A program made the position numbers and the translations under genes. A stretch of DNA of 64,000 bases from an uncultured Barnesiella sp. (GTDB lineage Bacteria > Bacteroidota > Bacteroidia > Bacteroidales > Barnesiellaceae_A): NCBI GenBank assembly GCA_944321085.1, contig CALUJY010000011.1, positions 25,684-89,683 of the forward strand, given 5' to 3'. Every line of letters begins with the position of its first letter. Position 1 is the first letter of the stretch. Of the stretch, positions 47,601-56,710 are shown one piece after another. The notes under the pieces were generated by a model. That model was given only the letters and a program-made list of their open reading frames with translations, did not search any database and was not told the origin of the DNA.

Positions 47601-47827
47601 GTTTCCGTCCTATTTTGATGACAGTGCTTACCATGATATTCGGTATGTTGCCGTTGATGTTTGCCAGCGGTGTAGGTGCCAATGGTAACAACTCTCTTGG
47701 TGTAGGTGTTGTGGGCGGTTTGCTCATAGGTTCTCTTGCACTCTTGTTTGTAACGCCTGCTTTCTTTATCGTGTTCCAGTATATCGAAGAGAAAGTCATG
47801 GGTCAAAGAAAGGAGGATAGAAAATGA
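44690..47827 (+). CDS. RND multidrug efflux transporter, HAE1 family (AcrB/MexB-like)
   Basis: 1045 residues, the usual AcrB size, with twelve helices in two halves and two large periplasmic loops. The N-terminal Phe-Ile-Asp-Arg-Pro-Ile and Leu-Pro-Ile-Glu-Gln-Tyr-Pro-Asp-Ile-Ala-Pro-Pro are HAE1 hallmarks. The proton-relay pair is visible in Gly-Thr-Ile-Val-Asp-Asp-Ala-Ile-Ile-Val, and the matching TM10 Lys region is Leu-Ser-Lys-Thr-Ala-Ile-Leu. It would export hydrophobic drugs or bile-type compounds using the proton gradient. Its stop overlaps the channel gene as ATGA. Confidence 0.96.
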   Translation: MNLKTFIDRPILSMVISAVILMAGLIGLFSLPIEQYPDIAPPTISVSTSYAGANAETVQKSVIVPLEEAINGVENMTYMTSTATNTGSARITVYFEQGSDPDMAAVNVQNRVSTATSLLPAEVTRVGVTTQKRQTSMLKIFGLCSPDSTYDENFLTNYLTINLRPQIMRIAGVGDVDVMGGDYAMRVWLKPDVMAQYGLEPSDVTAALSDQNIESSAGSLGEDSKNVYQYTLKYRGRYELPEEFGEIVIKSFDDGRILRLKDVADIELGRVSYAYAGGINGCPGVSCMIYQIAGSNANEIIENIDKFLAESSKTLPKGMEIVELMNTKDFLDASINEVIKTLIEAIILVVLVVYFFLQNPRSTLIPTISIFVSLIGTFAALYIAGFSINLLTLFALVLAIGTIVDDAIIVVEAVQARFDAGYQSPYKATVDAMNGISSAIVTSTLVFMAVFVPVSFMGGTSGVFYTQFGITMAVAVGISAINALTMSPALCALILKPNEVVEEGKKPEFSTRFRMAFDAAFGRILEKYKAGITYFIRHRWIAAGLFAIACVVLVLLMRSAKTGLVPSEDTGALFVSIDAVPGSTLAETDKIIAEVEHSIADLPQIRSYNKVAGFGMGSGNGASHGMFIIRLTDWSEREGKENSVEAVTQMIYERTAHIKNAQLFVFAPPMIAGYGTGNSFEFSIQDRSGGDMATLSEITNNFLRELNKRPEIQRAYTAFSNNFPQYRIDIDAAQCMRAGVSTEQVLSVLTGYFGSSYVSNFNRFSKLYRVIIQAPSDYRKDLKALDNVYVKAAGGMAPVSQFVTLTKTYGAESLARFNMFSSISVNGMPADGYSSGDAINAIKEVAAQTLPVGYGYEFSGMTREEAQMAGSNSTVMIYGVCVLLIYLILCALYESLFVPFAVILSVPFGLMGSFLFARIWGIENNIYLQTGLIMLIGLLSKTAILLTEYATVAREKGMSLTDAAIEAASVRFRPILMTVLTMIFGMLPLMFASGVGANGNNSLGVGVVGGLLIGSLALLFVTPAFFIVFQYIEEKVMGQRKEDRK

Positions 47828-49203
47828 AAAAGATAATATTGTTCTCGACGCTCGTTTTGGCGTTGAATAGCTGCTCTATATATAAAAGTTACGAGCGTTC
47901 GGAGGAGATTACGGCCGATAATATTTATCGCGATGTCGTTACCGATACGATAACCAACGATACAACCAACTTCGGCGACCTGCCGTGGCGTGAGCTCTTT
48001 CGCGACCCTCTCTTGCAAGGACTTATCGAAGAGGGATTGGCCAACAATGTCGATTTGCAGACCGCTATTTTGCGAGTCGACCAAGCTTCGGCACAACTGC
48101 TCTCGGCTAAATTGTCCTATTTGCCTTCGCTGAATCTTACACCTCAGATTTCTGTTACCGGCGACGATGGTACGGTGATAACACAAAATTATGAGGTGCC
48201 TGTGGCAGCAAGTTGGGAAATAGACCTTTTCGGTAATTTGCTCAATGCTCACCGAGGCGCCAAGGCTACGCTCTTGCAACAAGAGGCTTATAAGCAGGCT
48301 GTGCAATCTTCTTTGGTAGCTTCCATTGCCAATAGCTATTACACCCTGCTCATGCTCGACCGTCAAATAGAGATTGCCGACGAGACTGTCGTTATATGGC
48401 GCGACCAAGTGAGGACGCTTACCACCATGCAAGAGGTGGGTATGGCTACATCGGCCGATGTGGCACAAGCACGTGCAAGCTACGTATCGACCGAAGCCAC
48501 GCTTGTCGATCTGCAACGCCAATGCCGCGAGACCGAGAATGCCCTTTGTGTTTTGTTGGGCAAAGCTCCCCAAAAAATCGAACGCGGCCGGCTCGAAGAG
48601 CAACAGTTGCCCGAGCAAGTAGAGGTGGGTGTGCCTGCCTTGATGCTCTCCAACCGTCCCGACGTGATGCAAGCCGAGATGCAACTGGCAAGTGCATATT
48701 ACTCCACCAATCGGGCGCGTTCGGCCTTCTATCCTAAACTTACCCTTACGGGTAGCGCGGGATGGGTCGACGGTTTGGGTCAGGTAGTGACTAATCCTGC
48801 CGGATGGATACTCTCGGCCGTAGCCTCTTTGACTCAGCCTATTTTCAATCGCGGTCAGCTTATATCGAACCTTCGCGTGTCGAAAGACGAGGAGCAGATA
48901 GCTTTGCTCAACTACAAGCAAGCCATTCTCGAAGCCGGTAAAGAGGTGAGTGATGCCTTGTATGCCGCCGAGACAGCCGACCGCATGTTGCAGTTGCGCA
49001 CCCAGCAATGCGACGAGTTGGAGAAAGCAGCTCTCTCGTCCGAAGCCTTGTTCCGTGTGGGCGATGCTTCTTACCTTGAATTACTCACGGCGCGTCAGTC
49101 TTTGTTGAGTGCTCAACTCAGTGAGGTAGCCGAGGCCGTGACCCGTATGCAATCGGTCGTTATGCTTTATAATGCCTTGGGCGGCGGCCGTACCGACAAT
49201 TAA
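47824..49203 (+). CDS. RND efflux outer membrane channel, lipoprotein (OprM/NodT family)
   Basis: 459 residues with a lipoprotein signal (Leu-Asn-Ser-Cys17). The two-fold TolC repeat is visible, with Leu-Ser-Asn-Arg-Pro-Asp-Val between the halves and Ala-Arg-Ser-Ala-Phe-Tyr-Pro-Lys-Leu-Thr-Leu-Thr-Gly, both OprM/NodT signatures. It completes the tripartite pump with the adaptor and transporter. The start overlaps the transporter stop by four bases. Confidence 0.95.
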   Translation: MKKIILFSTLVLALNSCSIYKSYERSEEITADNIYRDVVTDTITNDTTNFGDLPWRELFRDPLLQGLIEEGLANNVDLQTAILRVDQASAQLLSAKLSYLPSLNLTPQISVTGDDGTVITQNYEVPVAASWEIDLFGNLLNAHRGAKATLLQQEAYKQAVQSSLVASIANSYYTLLMLDRQIEIADETVVIWRDQVRTLTTMQEVGMATSADVAQARASYVSTEATLVDLQRQCRETENALCVLLGKAPQKIERGRLEEQQLPEQVEVGVPALMLSNRPDVMQAEMQLASAYYSTNRARSAFYPKLTLTGSAGWVDGLGQVVTNPAGWILSAVASLTQPIFNRGQLISNLRVSKDEEQIALLNYKQAILEAGKEVSDALYAAETADRMLQLRTQQCDELEKAALSSEALFRVGDASYLELLTARQSLLSAQLSEVAEAVTRMQSVVMLYNALGGGRTDN

Positions 49204-49224
49204 CTTGTTTCCGTAGTTTCGATA

Positions 49225-49268
49225 GGGGCTGTGGTCGGAAAAACAATTCCGATTGCAGCCCTGTTTTT
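49225..49268 (+). terminator. Terminator of the RND efflux operon
   Basis: GGGCTG...TCGGAA pairs with TTCCGA...CAGCCC (49226-49261), followed by TGTTTTT. It lies 22 bases past the channel-gene stop. Confidence 0.8.
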
Positions 49269-49402
49269 ATCTTGTAAAAGCAATCGACGGGGAGTGCGGC
49301 AGTTGTCTTGTCCTCGTTTGACTTGTTTTATGGCTATCGTAGAGGCCGAACGCTGAGTTCCTGTATTCACATAAAACAAGGCGTAGCAAGTGCCCCCATG
49401 TC

Positions 49403-49448
49403 CATATAAAAAGAAGAAGAGTACAGCTTGGGGCTTATACTCTTCTTC
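49403..49448 (-). terminator. Terminator of ddh
   Basis: 11-bp stem GAAGAAGAGTA (49413-49423) / TACTCTTCTTC (49438-49448), followed on the minus strand by TTTTTATA. It lies 37 bases past the ddh stop. Confidence 0.78.
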
Positions 49449-49484
49449 GCTATACCTATGCCTGTATGGCCGGGAGTATCTTGT

Positions 49485-50372
49485 TTATACCAAATGGCGT
49501 ATCAACTCCTCACGGTCGCCCGGCAGCAAGTCTATCACAGGAATCTCTATCAAAGTGTAAGCACCCGGTTGCTGACGCATGGAGGCTCTGGCGGCACCTA
49601 CAAGGATTTGAGCCGTCAATGCCGGGTTGTTGATAGACATGTTAAACTCGAAACGTTGGTTCTGAGTCTTGCCCGAGACGCCTTTGCGCACCATGTTTAC
49701 GCCGTGTCCCATATCTTTTACGTCATCGACGCAAGGCACCTCTATAACGTGTGTCTCGTCGCTGGCGAAATAGGGGTCGGCCTTGATGGCAGCAGCCACG
49801 TTGTCAAGCAAATAGCCCTCTGCCAGCTCTACATATACCATGCGGCGGTGTATGCCTGTGCCCAACGGGATGGTTACCGAGAGAGCTGCTTTGACCCCTT
49901 CGATAGCCTTTACGGCAACGGTGTGCCCCATGCTCATGCCCGGTCCGAAGTTAGTGTAGGTTATGCCTTTGGGAGCGCAGGCCTGCAAGAGCGCGCGCAC
50001 TACCGAGTCGGTACCCGGGTCCCAACCGGCCGATATGACCGATACCTTGCCGCACTCCTTGGCTTTACGGTCGAGCGATTGCCGCAAGTCGACGATGCCG
50101 GTGTGTATATCGAAGCTGTCTACCGTATTCATGCCGGCTTCGAGGGCGGCGAACGCATACTCTTCAACCCGGCGTGTGGGTGTGCATAAGATGGCAACAT
50201 CGGCTTTGAGGTGCGAGAGGTCGGTCGTGATGGTGTATTTTTTCAGACATTCGGGGCTGTCGCTGCCGTTGCGGCGCACGATACCTGCCACTTCAAAGTC
50301 GGGTGCGGCTTCCAATGCTTCAAGGACATGGCGTCCTATATTTCCATATCCCACTATTACTGCTTTAATCAT
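49485..50372 (-). CDS. ddh: meso-Diaminopimelate D-dehydrogenase
   Basis: 295 residues. The N-terminal Rossmann motif is Val-Gly-Tyr-Gly-Asn-Ile-Gly. Family features include Cys-Thr-Pro-Thr-Arg, Val-Asp-Ser-Phe-Asp-Ile-His, Ala-Gly-Trp-Asp-Pro-Gly-Thr-Asp-Ser and Gly-Pro-Gly-Met-Ser-Met-Gly-His-Thr. It makes meso-DAP directly from tetrahydrodipicolinate, ammonia and NADPH, a short route to lysine and peptidoglycan used by many Bacteroidetes. It is monocistronic. Confidence 0.95.
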   Translation of the reverse strand: MIKAVIVGYGNIGRHVLEALEAAPDFEVAGIVRRNGSDSPECLKKYTITTDLSHLKADVAILCTPTRRVEEYAFAALEAGMNTVDSFDIHTGIVDLRQSLDRKAKECGKVSVISAGWDPGTDSVVRALLQACAPKGITYTNFGPGMSMGHTVAVKAIEGVKAALSVTIPLGTGIHRRMVYVELAEGYLLDNVAAAIKADPYFASDETHVIEVPCVDDVKDMGHGVNMVRKGVSGKTQNQRFEFNMSINNPALTAQILVGAARASMRQQPGAYTLIEIPVIDLLPGDREELIRHLV

Positions 50373-50400
50373 GATGTTGTGATTTTATGAATGACAATAT

Positions 50401-50423
50401 TTGGAGCTGTAAAGTTACTCCAA
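50401..50423. promoter_or_regulatory. Inverted repeat over the probable ddh promoter
   Basis: TTGGAG (50401-50406) and CTCCAA (50418-50423) flank TAACTTTA (minus strand 50410-50417), a near-match to the -7 box and 37 bases before the ddh ATG. The repeat could be an operator. The rest of the 50373-50691 gap holds only a weak TAATTTCG box (50645-50652) that may serve nqrA. Confidence 0.4.
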
Positions 50424-50691
50424 GCTGCCGACACTTGCAATACCGACTCTTCCGTTTTTGGTGTAGTCTCTCTTTTCGGGGCAGACCGGTATCAGTATTG
50501 CCCCCCGTGATATGTGGTACGACTGCTCCTTATTGTGGTTAAATATGATAAGTCGGCATAGCAAACAGCCTCCTGTTTGTTATTATATCGTGAATATATC
50601 GTTCGATTGAATAATCAGGCCGGTTTATTACGGAAAAATTTATGTAATTTCGTGCCGGAAAAAATGTTCCTCTAATATATACTCTTGAAAT

Positions 50692-52053
50692 ATGGTAAGG
50701 GTAATCAAACTGAAAAAAGGATTGAATCTCTGTATCGAGGGTGAAGCTGTGCCCGGTAACGACAAGCCTGTGACAAGCGGCGAGGTAGCCGTTGTGCCCG
50801 ACAACTATGTAGGCTTGTTGCCCAAGGTGACGGTAAAACCCGGCGACAAGGTGAAGGCCGGTTCGCCGTTGTTGTACGACAAGAACCACGAGACAGTGCA
50901 AGTAGTATCGCCCGTGAGCGGCGAGGTAGTAGCGGTAGAGCGAGGCGAACGCCGCAAGGTATTGAAGATTGTTGTGAAAGCCGATGGCGCCGGCGAAAAG
51001 GTCGATTTCGGTGTGCAAGATGTCGACCGTATAGCTCCCGAGGCTTTGCGTGACTTGTTGCAGGCAGCCGGTCTGTGGGTCTATATCAAGCAACGTCCTT
51101 ACGACATCGTTGCCGACCCCAACGTAGCACCTCGCGACATCTTTGTGACAGCGTTCGACAATGCGCCTCTAGCACCCCGCCACGCTTACGATTTATTGTG
51201 GAGTAGCGACAACCGTGCGCTGCAAGTGGGATTGAAGGCGCTGGCGCGTCTTACGCAAGGAAAAGTTTATGTAGGTATCGACGAGGAGGCAAATGCTACT
51301 CGTTTGCCCGATTGTGTAGAGCCTGTGGTATTCAAAGGTGCCTTCCCTGCCTGTAATGCAGGCGTGCAGTTGCACCATATCGCTCCGGTCAACAAGGGCG
51401 AAACCGTGTGGACGCTTTGCGCTCTCGATGTCGTCTTTATAGGCCGTCTGCTTCTCAAGGGAAGTATCGACCTGACACGTACCGTGGCCGTTTGCGGTAG
51501 CGAGGTGGCACACCCCACATACGTGACGGCTTGTCCCGGCACGCCGGTGGCCGATATAGTAGGCGACAATCTTGTACCGGCGCAACATCATCGTCGTTAC
51601 ATCAGCGGTAATGTCCTCACGGGGGTGCGTGTCATGCCCGACGGATATTTAGACGCATACCATTCGCAGATAACGGTTATCCCCGAGGGTGACGAGACGC
51701 ACGACTTTTTGGGCTGGGCTATGCCCGGGCTGCGAGTTCTCTCGTTGAGCCGTACATTCCTCTCGCGCTGGTTGCCCAGCCGTTGCGACAGCAATCCCGA
51801 TGCCCGTATCCACGGGGGCGAGCGTGCCATCATCATGTCGGGCGAGTACGATAAGGTTTTCCCTATGGACATTCTGCCCGAGTATCTTATTAAAGCCATC
51901 ATAGCTTTCGACATAGACCGCATGGAGCAACTCGGCATATACGAGGTGGCTCCCGAGGACTTTGCCGCCTGCGAGTTTGTCGACACCTCCAAGCTCCCGT
52001 TGCAGCAGATTGTGCGCAACGGATTGGATTTGTTGCGTAAAGAGATGTGTTGA
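50692..52053 (+). CDS. nqrA: Na+-translocating NADH:quinone reductase subunit A
   Basis: 453 residues. The biotinyl-lipoyl-like N-terminal half has Leu-Lys-Lys-Gly-Leu-Asn-Leu and Val-Lys-Pro-Gly-Asp-Lys-Val-Lys-Ala-Gly-Ser-Pro-Leu. Conserved NqrA blocks include Lys-Gln-Arg-Pro-Tyr-Asp, Phe-Asn/Asp-Asn-Ala-Pro-Leu-Ala-Pro and Leu-Pro-Glu-Tyr-Leu-Ile-Lys-Ala-Ile. It is the soluble, cytosol-facing subunit and the first gene of a complete nqrABCDEF operon. Confidence 0.95.
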   Translation: MVRVIKLKKGLNLCIEGEAVPGNDKPVTSGEVAVVPDNYVGLLPKVTVKPGDKVKAGSPLLYDKNHETVQVVSPVSGEVVAVERGERRKVLKIVVKADGAGEKVDFGVQDVDRIAPEALRDLLQAAGLWVYIKQRPYDIVADPNVAPRDIFVTAFDNAPLAPRHAYDLLWSSDNRALQVGLKALARLTQGKVYVGIDEEANATRLPDCVEPVVFKGAFPACNAGVQLHHIAPVNKGETVWTLCALDVVFIGRLLLKGSIDLTRTVAVCGSEVAHPTYVTACPGTPVADIVGDNLVPAQHHRRYISGNVLTGVRVMPDGYLDAYHSQITVIPEGDETHDFLGWAMPGLRVLSLSRTFLSRWLPSRCDSNPDARIHGGERAIIMSGEYDKVFPMDILPEYLIKAIIAFDIDRMEQLGIYEVAPEDFAACEFVDTSKLPLQQIVRNGLDLLRKEMC

Positions 52054-52093
52054 TACTACTGAGCATTAAAACAACTAAATAAATAGCATCATT

Positions 52094-53323
52094 TTGAAAG
52101 CACTTAGAAAATTTCTCGATAAAGTGAAGCCCCAATTCGAGCCGGGCGGAAAATTCTCGGCTTTGCAATCGGTATTCGAGGGCTTCGAGTCGTTTTTGTT
52201 TGTGCCGTCGACGACAGCACGGTCGGGTGTGCATATTCACGATGCCATCGACTCTAAGCGTACCATGACGGTCGTCATTATCGCCCTGTTGCCTGCTCTG
52301 TTGTTCGGTATGTACAATGTGGGCTACCAGCACTATCTGGCGATAGGAGCTTTGGCACAGACCGGTTTCTGGACAATCTTTGCATACGGCTTTCTTGCCG
52401 TCCTGCCCAAGATTGTGGTAGCCTATGTCGTAGGTCTCGGCATTGAGTTTATAGGAGCGCAGTTGCGTCACCACGAAATCCAAGAGGGCTTCCTCGTTTC
52501 GGGAATGCTCATACCCATGATAGTCCCGGTAGACACCCCGTTATGGATGATAGCCGTGGCAACCGCTTTTGCCGTGATATTTGCCAAGGAGGTCTTTGGC
52601 GGCACGGGCATGAACATATTCAATGTAGCCCTTGTCACACGTGCATTCCTTTTCTTCGCTTATCCTTCCAAGATGAGCGGCGATGAAGTATTCGTACGTA
52701 CGACCGATACATTCGGTATAGGCAGCGGTACGGTAGTCGACGGTTTCTCTGGTGCGACGCCGCTGGGACAGTTGGCCACCCACACCGGCGGCGACCTTAC
52801 GTTTACCAATATTGTAGGCGAGCCTATTACTACGCTCGACGCTTTCCTCGGTTTTATCCCCGGTTCTATCGGTGAGACCTCGACGCTTGCCATCCTCATC
52901 GGTGCAGCTATCCTTCTGATAAGTGGCATTGCAAGTTGGCGCATCATGTTGTCGGTCTTTGCCGGCGGTCTGTTGACGAGTTGGATATGTACCTTTGCCG
53001 ACCCCTCGACTTATGCCGCCGCTCTGTTGTCGCCCATAGAGCAAGTATGCCTCGGCGGATTTGCCTTTGCAGCCGTCTTTATGGCTACCGACCCTGTGAC
53101 GGCAGCCCGTACAGAGACGGGTAAGTATATCTACGGTTTCTTGGTGGGTGTGCTGGCTATCCTTATCAGGGTATTCAACAGCGGTTATCCCGAGGGAGCG
53201 ATGTTGGCCGTACTCTTCATGAATGCTTTCGCTCCGCTGATAGATCATTGTGTGGTCGAAGCCAACATTCGTCGTCGTATGAAACGTGCCAAACAAATCA
53301 ATAGCGAGGAGGTGAAGTTATGA
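52094..53323 (+). CDS. nqrB: Na+-translocating NADH:quinone reductase subunit B (TTG start)
   Basis: 409 residues. The start is a TTG at 52094: the conserved NqrB N-terminus (Leu-Arg-Lys-Phe-Leu-Asp-Lys-Val-Lys-Pro-Gln-Phe-Glu-Pro-Gly-Gly-Lys) begins right after it, and the next in-frame ATG is 57 codons later. About ten helices follow. Thr222 in Asp-Gly-Phe-Ser-Gly-Ala-Thr-Pro-Leu is the expected covalent FMN site. The gap to nqrA is 40 bases. The TTG may keep its translation low. Confidence 0.95.
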   Translation: MKALRKFLDKVKPQFEPGGKFSALQSVFEGFESFLFVPSTTARSGVHIHDAIDSKRTMTVVIIALLPALLFGMYNVGYQHYLAIGALAQTGFWTIFAYGFLAVLPKIVVAYVVGLGIEFIGAQLRHHEIQEGFLVSGMLIPMIVPVDTPLWMIAVATAFAVIFAKEVFGGTGMNIFNVALVTRAFLFFAYPSKMSGDEVFVRTTDTFGIGSGTVVDGFSGATPLGQLATHTGGDLTFTNIVGEPITTLDAFLGFIPGSIGETSTLAILIGAAILLISGIASWRIMLSVFAGGLLTSWICTFADPSTYAAALLSPIEQVCLGGFAFAAVFMATDPVTAARTETGKYIYGFLVGVLAILIRVFNSGYPEGAMLAVLFMNAFAPLIDHCVVEANIRRRMKRAKQINSEEVKL

Positions 53324-54021
53324 ACAAGCAAGGTAATACATATACGATTCTCTATTCGGCTGTCATGGTAGTGGTGGTAGCGGCTATTTTGGCTATTGCA
53401 TCGGTGTCGCTCCGTCCCTTACAGCAAGAGAACATCCGGGTAGATAAGATGATGCAGATACTCAGTTCGGTACACATAGCCTCTACGGCACATGATGCCG
53501 TGTCGCTCTACGACAAGTATATTACCGACAGTTATGTAGTCGATGCCGCCGGCAATACGACAAAAGCCGACGCTTTCGGTATCGACGTGGCTGCCGAGGT
53601 GAAACGCGATGCCGCCGAACGACGTCTGCCGGTCTTTGTGTGTACGCTCGACAATGGCGATGTAAAATATATTCTGCCCCTTTACGGAGCAGGCTTGTGG
53701 GGTCCTATATGGGGGTACATTTCGGTCGATGCCGATGGCCGCACACTCTACGGCTCGTATTTTGCCCATCAGGGAGAGACGCCGGGTCTGGGTGCCGAGA
53801 TAGGGTCGGCTGCTTTTCAAGAGCAGTTTGCCGGGAAACAACTGTTTGTCGATGGTGAGTTCAAGCCCGTGGCTGTCATGAAGAAAGGGCAGAAGCCTCT
53901 CGACGGCGCCGATTATGTTGATGCCATCTCGGGCGGTACTATCACCAGCAAGGGTGTGCAAAGCATGATATCCGATTGCTTGTTGCCCTATGAGTCGTTT
54001 CTGAAATCGTTAGACAAATAA
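53320..54021 (+). CDS. nqrC: Na+-translocating NADH:quinone reductase subunit C
   Basis: 233 residues with one N-terminal helix (about 12-30) and a periplasmic FMN-binding domain. Thr207 in Ser-Gly-Gly-Thr-Ile-Thr-Ser is the covalent flavin attachment site (usual form Ser-Gly-Ala-Thr-x-Thr-Ser). Its ATG overlaps the nqrB stop as ATGA, so translation is coupled. Confidence 0.95.
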   Translation: MNKQGNTYTILYSAVMVVVVAAILAIASVSLRPLQQENIRVDKMMQILSSVHIASTAHDAVSLYDKYITDSYVVDAAGNTTKADAFGIDVAAEVKRDAAERRLPVFVCTLDNGDVKYILPLYGAGLWGPIWGYISVDADGRTLYGSYFAHQGETPGLGAEIGSAAFQEQFAGKQLFVDGEFKPVAVMKKGQKPLDGADYVDAISGGTITSKGVQSMISDCLLPYESFLKSLDK

Positions 54022-54035
54022 GAGGAGATGCTATT

Positions 54036-54656
54036 ATGATATGGAAAAATAAAGAGGTCTTGTTAGGGCCGCTGTCAAAAAATAATCCTGTTATCGTGCA
54101 GATACTTGGTATCTGCTCGGCTTTGGCCGTAACGTCAAAGTTAGAGCCCGCATGTGTTATGGCTGTTTCCGTGATAGCTGTCGTGGCTCTGTCGAATGTA
54201 ATTATCTCGTTGTTGCGCAATACCATCCCTAACAGTATCCGCATTATTGTGCAATTGGTAGTGGTTGCTTCGTTGGTGATTATCGTTGACCAGCTCCTCA
54301 AAGCCTTTGCCTATGAGGTGAGCAAACAACTCTCGGTATTCGTGGGGCTCATCATTACCAACTGTATCGTGATGGGACGTCTCGAAGCCTATGCGTTGAG
54401 CCACAACCCGTGGGACTCCTTCCTCGACGGTATAGGCAACGGTATAGGTTACGGCATCATACTTGTCATTGTAGCATTTTTCCGCGAATTGCTGGGGTCG
54501 GGTACCCTCTTCGGTTATCACGTCATCCCGCAGGTGTTCTACCAATGGGGCTACGAGAACAACGGCCTCATGATATTGCCGCCTATGGCGCTCATTACGG
54601 TGGCCTGCATCATTTGGGTACACCGCTCGCGCAATAAAGAGCTGCAAGAGAAATAA
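54036..54656 (+). CDS. nqrD: Na+-translocating NADH:quinone reductase subunit D
   Basis: 206 residues, six predicted helices, with the NqrD/RnfE features [10 protein letters not shown] at the N-terminus and [12 protein letters not shown] (intramembrane cysteine). It forms the membrane core with NqrE. AGAGGAG lies upstream of the ATG. Confidence 0.95.
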   Translation: MIWKNKEVLLGPLSKNNPVIVQILGICSALAVTSKLEPACVMAVSVIAVVALSNVIISLLRNTIPNSIRIIVQLVVVASLVIIVDQLLKAFAYEVSKQLSVFVGLIITNCIVMGRLEAYALSHNPWDSFLDGIGNGIGYGIILVIVAFFRELLGSGTLFGYHVIPQVFYQWGYENNGLMILPPMALITVACIIWVHRSRNKELQEK

Positions 54657-54689
54657 ACGAAACACATTCCCTAAAAAAGAAAACAGAAT

Positions 54690-55304
54690 ATGGAAAATCT
54701 CAATTTGTTTATACGGTCTATTTTTATAGACAACATGATATTTGCATACTTCTTGGGTATGTGTTCATATCTTGCCGTATCGAAGACGGTAAAGACTTCG
54801 TTGGGACTGGGTGTGGCGGTAACCTTTGTGCTGGCCATCACAGTGCCCGTCAACTACCTGTTGGAAAATTATGTGCTCAAACCCGGCGCCCTCTCGTGGT
54901 TGGGCGAAGGTTTTGCCGATGTCGACCTCAGCTTCCTCAGCCTTATACTTTTCATCGCCGTGGTAGCCTCCATCGTGCAGTTGGTAGAGATGGTGGTAGA
55001 GAAATACTCGCCCTCGCTCTATGCCTCGCTGGGTATATTCCTGCCGCTTATAGCCGTCAACTGCGCCATCTTGGGCGGTTCGCTGTTTATGCAGCAACGC
55101 AACTTCGATACGGTGTGGACAGCTACCGTTTACGGCCTTGGCTCGGGTATAGGGTGGTTGCTTGCCATTGTGGGTATTGCCGCCATTCGCGAGAAACTCG
55201 CATACAGCAACGTGCCGGCGCCTTTACGCGGCATAGGTATTACCTTTATTATCACCGGGCTGATGGGTATAGCATTCATGAGTTTTCTCGGCATCAAATT
55301 GTAA
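54690..55304 (+). CDS. nqrE: Na+-translocating NADH:quinone reductase subunit E
   Basis: 204 residues, six helices, related to NqrD in inverted topology. [12 protein letters not shown] and [12 protein letters not shown] carry the cysteines that bind the intramembrane iron centre. Fourth membrane-embedded subunit of the complex. Confidence 0.95.
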   Translation: MENLNLFIRSIFIDNMIFAYFLGMCSYLAVSKTVKTSLGLGVAVTFVLAITVPVNYLLENYVLKPGALSWLGEGFADVDLSFLSLILFIAVVASIVQLVEMVVEKYSPSLYASLGIFLPLIAVNCAILGGSLFMQQRNFDTVWTATVYGLGSGIGWLLAIVGIAAIREKLAYSNVPAPLRGIGITFIITGLMGIAFMSFLGIKL

Positions 55305-55325
55305 CACGATAAAAGCATTGAAACA

Positions 55326-56615
55326 ATGATATTATTGGCTGATTCTATGATAACAGTACTACTGACGAGCGTGATTATCTTCTTGCTCATCACACTGTTG
55401 CTGGTAGTGGTTTTGTTGGTAGCAAAGAAATATTTGGTGCCGTCGGGCAAAGTGCATATCACCGTCAACGGCGATACGACTGTCGAGGTAGAGACGGGCA
55501 GTTCGCTCCTCTCTACGTTGGCTACACAGAGAATTTATCTCCCTTCGGCTTGCGGTGGAGGCGGCTCGTGTGCCCAATGCCGTTGTCAGGTTTTGGAGGG
55601 CGGCGGCGAGATACTCCCCACCGAGAAAGTACACTTCTCGCGTAAAGAGCAGCAGGCACATTGGCGGCTGGGCTGTCAGGTAAAGGTAAAGAACGACATG
55701 AGTATCAAGGTACCCGAGGCCGTTTTGGGTGTCAAGGAGTGGGAGTGCGAGGTTATCTCGAACCGCAACGTCGCTACCTTCATCAAGGAGTTTATCGTGA
55801 AACTCCCCGAGGGCGAGCACATGGACTTTGTCCCCGGCTCGTATGCCCAAATAAAGATACCGGCTTATACGATGGACTACGATAAAGACATCGACAAGTC
55901 GCTCATCGGCGACGAATATATGCCGGCGTGGAAGCAATATGGCCTCTTCGGCTTGAAGTGCAGCAATACCGAGCCTACCGTACGTGCCTACTCTATGGCT
56001 AACTATCCCGCCGAGGGCGACCGCATCATGCTCACCGTGCGCATTGCCACTCCGCCTTTCAAACCCAAACCTCAGGTAGGTTTCCAAGACGTGATGCCCG
56101 GTATAGCCTCGTCGTATATCTTCTCGCTCAAACCCGGCGATAAGGTGATGATGAGCGGTCCTTATGGCGATTTCCATCCCATTATCAATTCAAAGAAAGA
56201 GATGATGTGGATAGGCGGCGGCGCCGGTATGGCTCCCTTGCGTTCGCAAATCATGTATATGACCAAGACGCTGCATACCACCGACCGCAAGATGTCGTAT
56301 TTCTATGGCGCTCGCGCTCTCAATGAGGTCTTCTATCTGCAAGATTTCCTCAATCTCGAAAAGGAATTCCCCAACTTTACGTTCCATCTGGCGCTTGACC
56401 GTCCCGACCCTGCCGCCGATGCCGCAGGCGTGAAATATACCCCCGGTTTCGTACACAAGGTTATCTACGAAACATACCTCAAAGACCACGAAACCCCCGA
56501 GGATATCGAGTACTACATGTGCGGTCCCGGCCCCATGTCGCAAGCCGTTGTTGCCATGCTCGACTCTCTCGGTGTCGATTCGTCGAGCATCATGTACGAC
56601 AACTTTGGCGGATAA
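55326..56615 (+). CDS. nqrF: Na+-translocating NADH:quinone reductase subunit F (NADH-oxidising)
   Basis: 429 residues. One N-terminal helix (about 8-33) is followed by a [2Fe-2S] ferredoxin domain with Cys76, Cys82, Cys85 and Cys117. The FAD domain shows Arg-Ala-Tyr-Ser-Met-Ala-Asn, and the NADH domain Gly-Gly-Gly-Ala-Gly-Met-Ala-Pro-Leu-Arg-Ser and Cys-Gly-Pro-Gly-Pro-Met. It takes hydride from NADH at the start of the electron path and is the last gene of the operon, followed by a strong terminator. Confidence 0.96.
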   Translation: MILLADSMITVLLTSVIIFLLITLLLVVVLLVAKKYLVPSGKVHITVNGDTTVEVETGSSLLSTLATQRIYLPSACGGGGSCAQCRCQVLEGGGEILPTEKVHFSRKEQQAHWRLGCQVKVKNDMSIKVPEAVLGVKEWECEVISNRNVATFIKEFIVKLPEGEHMDFVPGSYAQIKIPAYTMDYDKDIDKSLIGDEYMPAWKQYGLFGLKCSNTEPTVRAYSMANYPAEGDRIMLTVRIATPPFKPKPQVGFQDVMPGIASSYIFSLKPGDKVMMSGPYGDFHPIINSKKEMMWIGGGAGMAPLRSQIMYMTKTLHTTDRKMSYFYGARALNEVFYLQDFLNLEKEFPNFTFHLALDRPDPAADAAGVKYTPGFVHKVIYETYLKDHETPEDIEYYMCGPGPMSQAVVAMLDSLGVDSSSIMYDNFGG

Positions 56616-56643
56616 CCTGAATAGCTCTGCCGAGTATAACGGC

Positions 56644-56683
56644 AAACTGCCGCGCGTTTTTATATCCGCGCGGCAGTTTTTTT
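56644..56683 (+). terminator. Terminator of the nqr operon
   Basis: Perfect 13-bp stem AAACTGCCGCGCG / CGCGCGGCAGTTT with a 10-base loop, ending in T7. It lies 28 bases past the nqrF stop. Confidence 0.9.
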
Positions 56684-56710
56684 GTATCTGTCTTGCTGTA
56701 AGCCGGCGTG

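Noticed and set aside
47803..49008. 401-codon minus-strand frame opposite the RND channel gene
   Set aside because: The plus-strand OprM-like protein is unmistakable and the antisense product has no recognisable domain.
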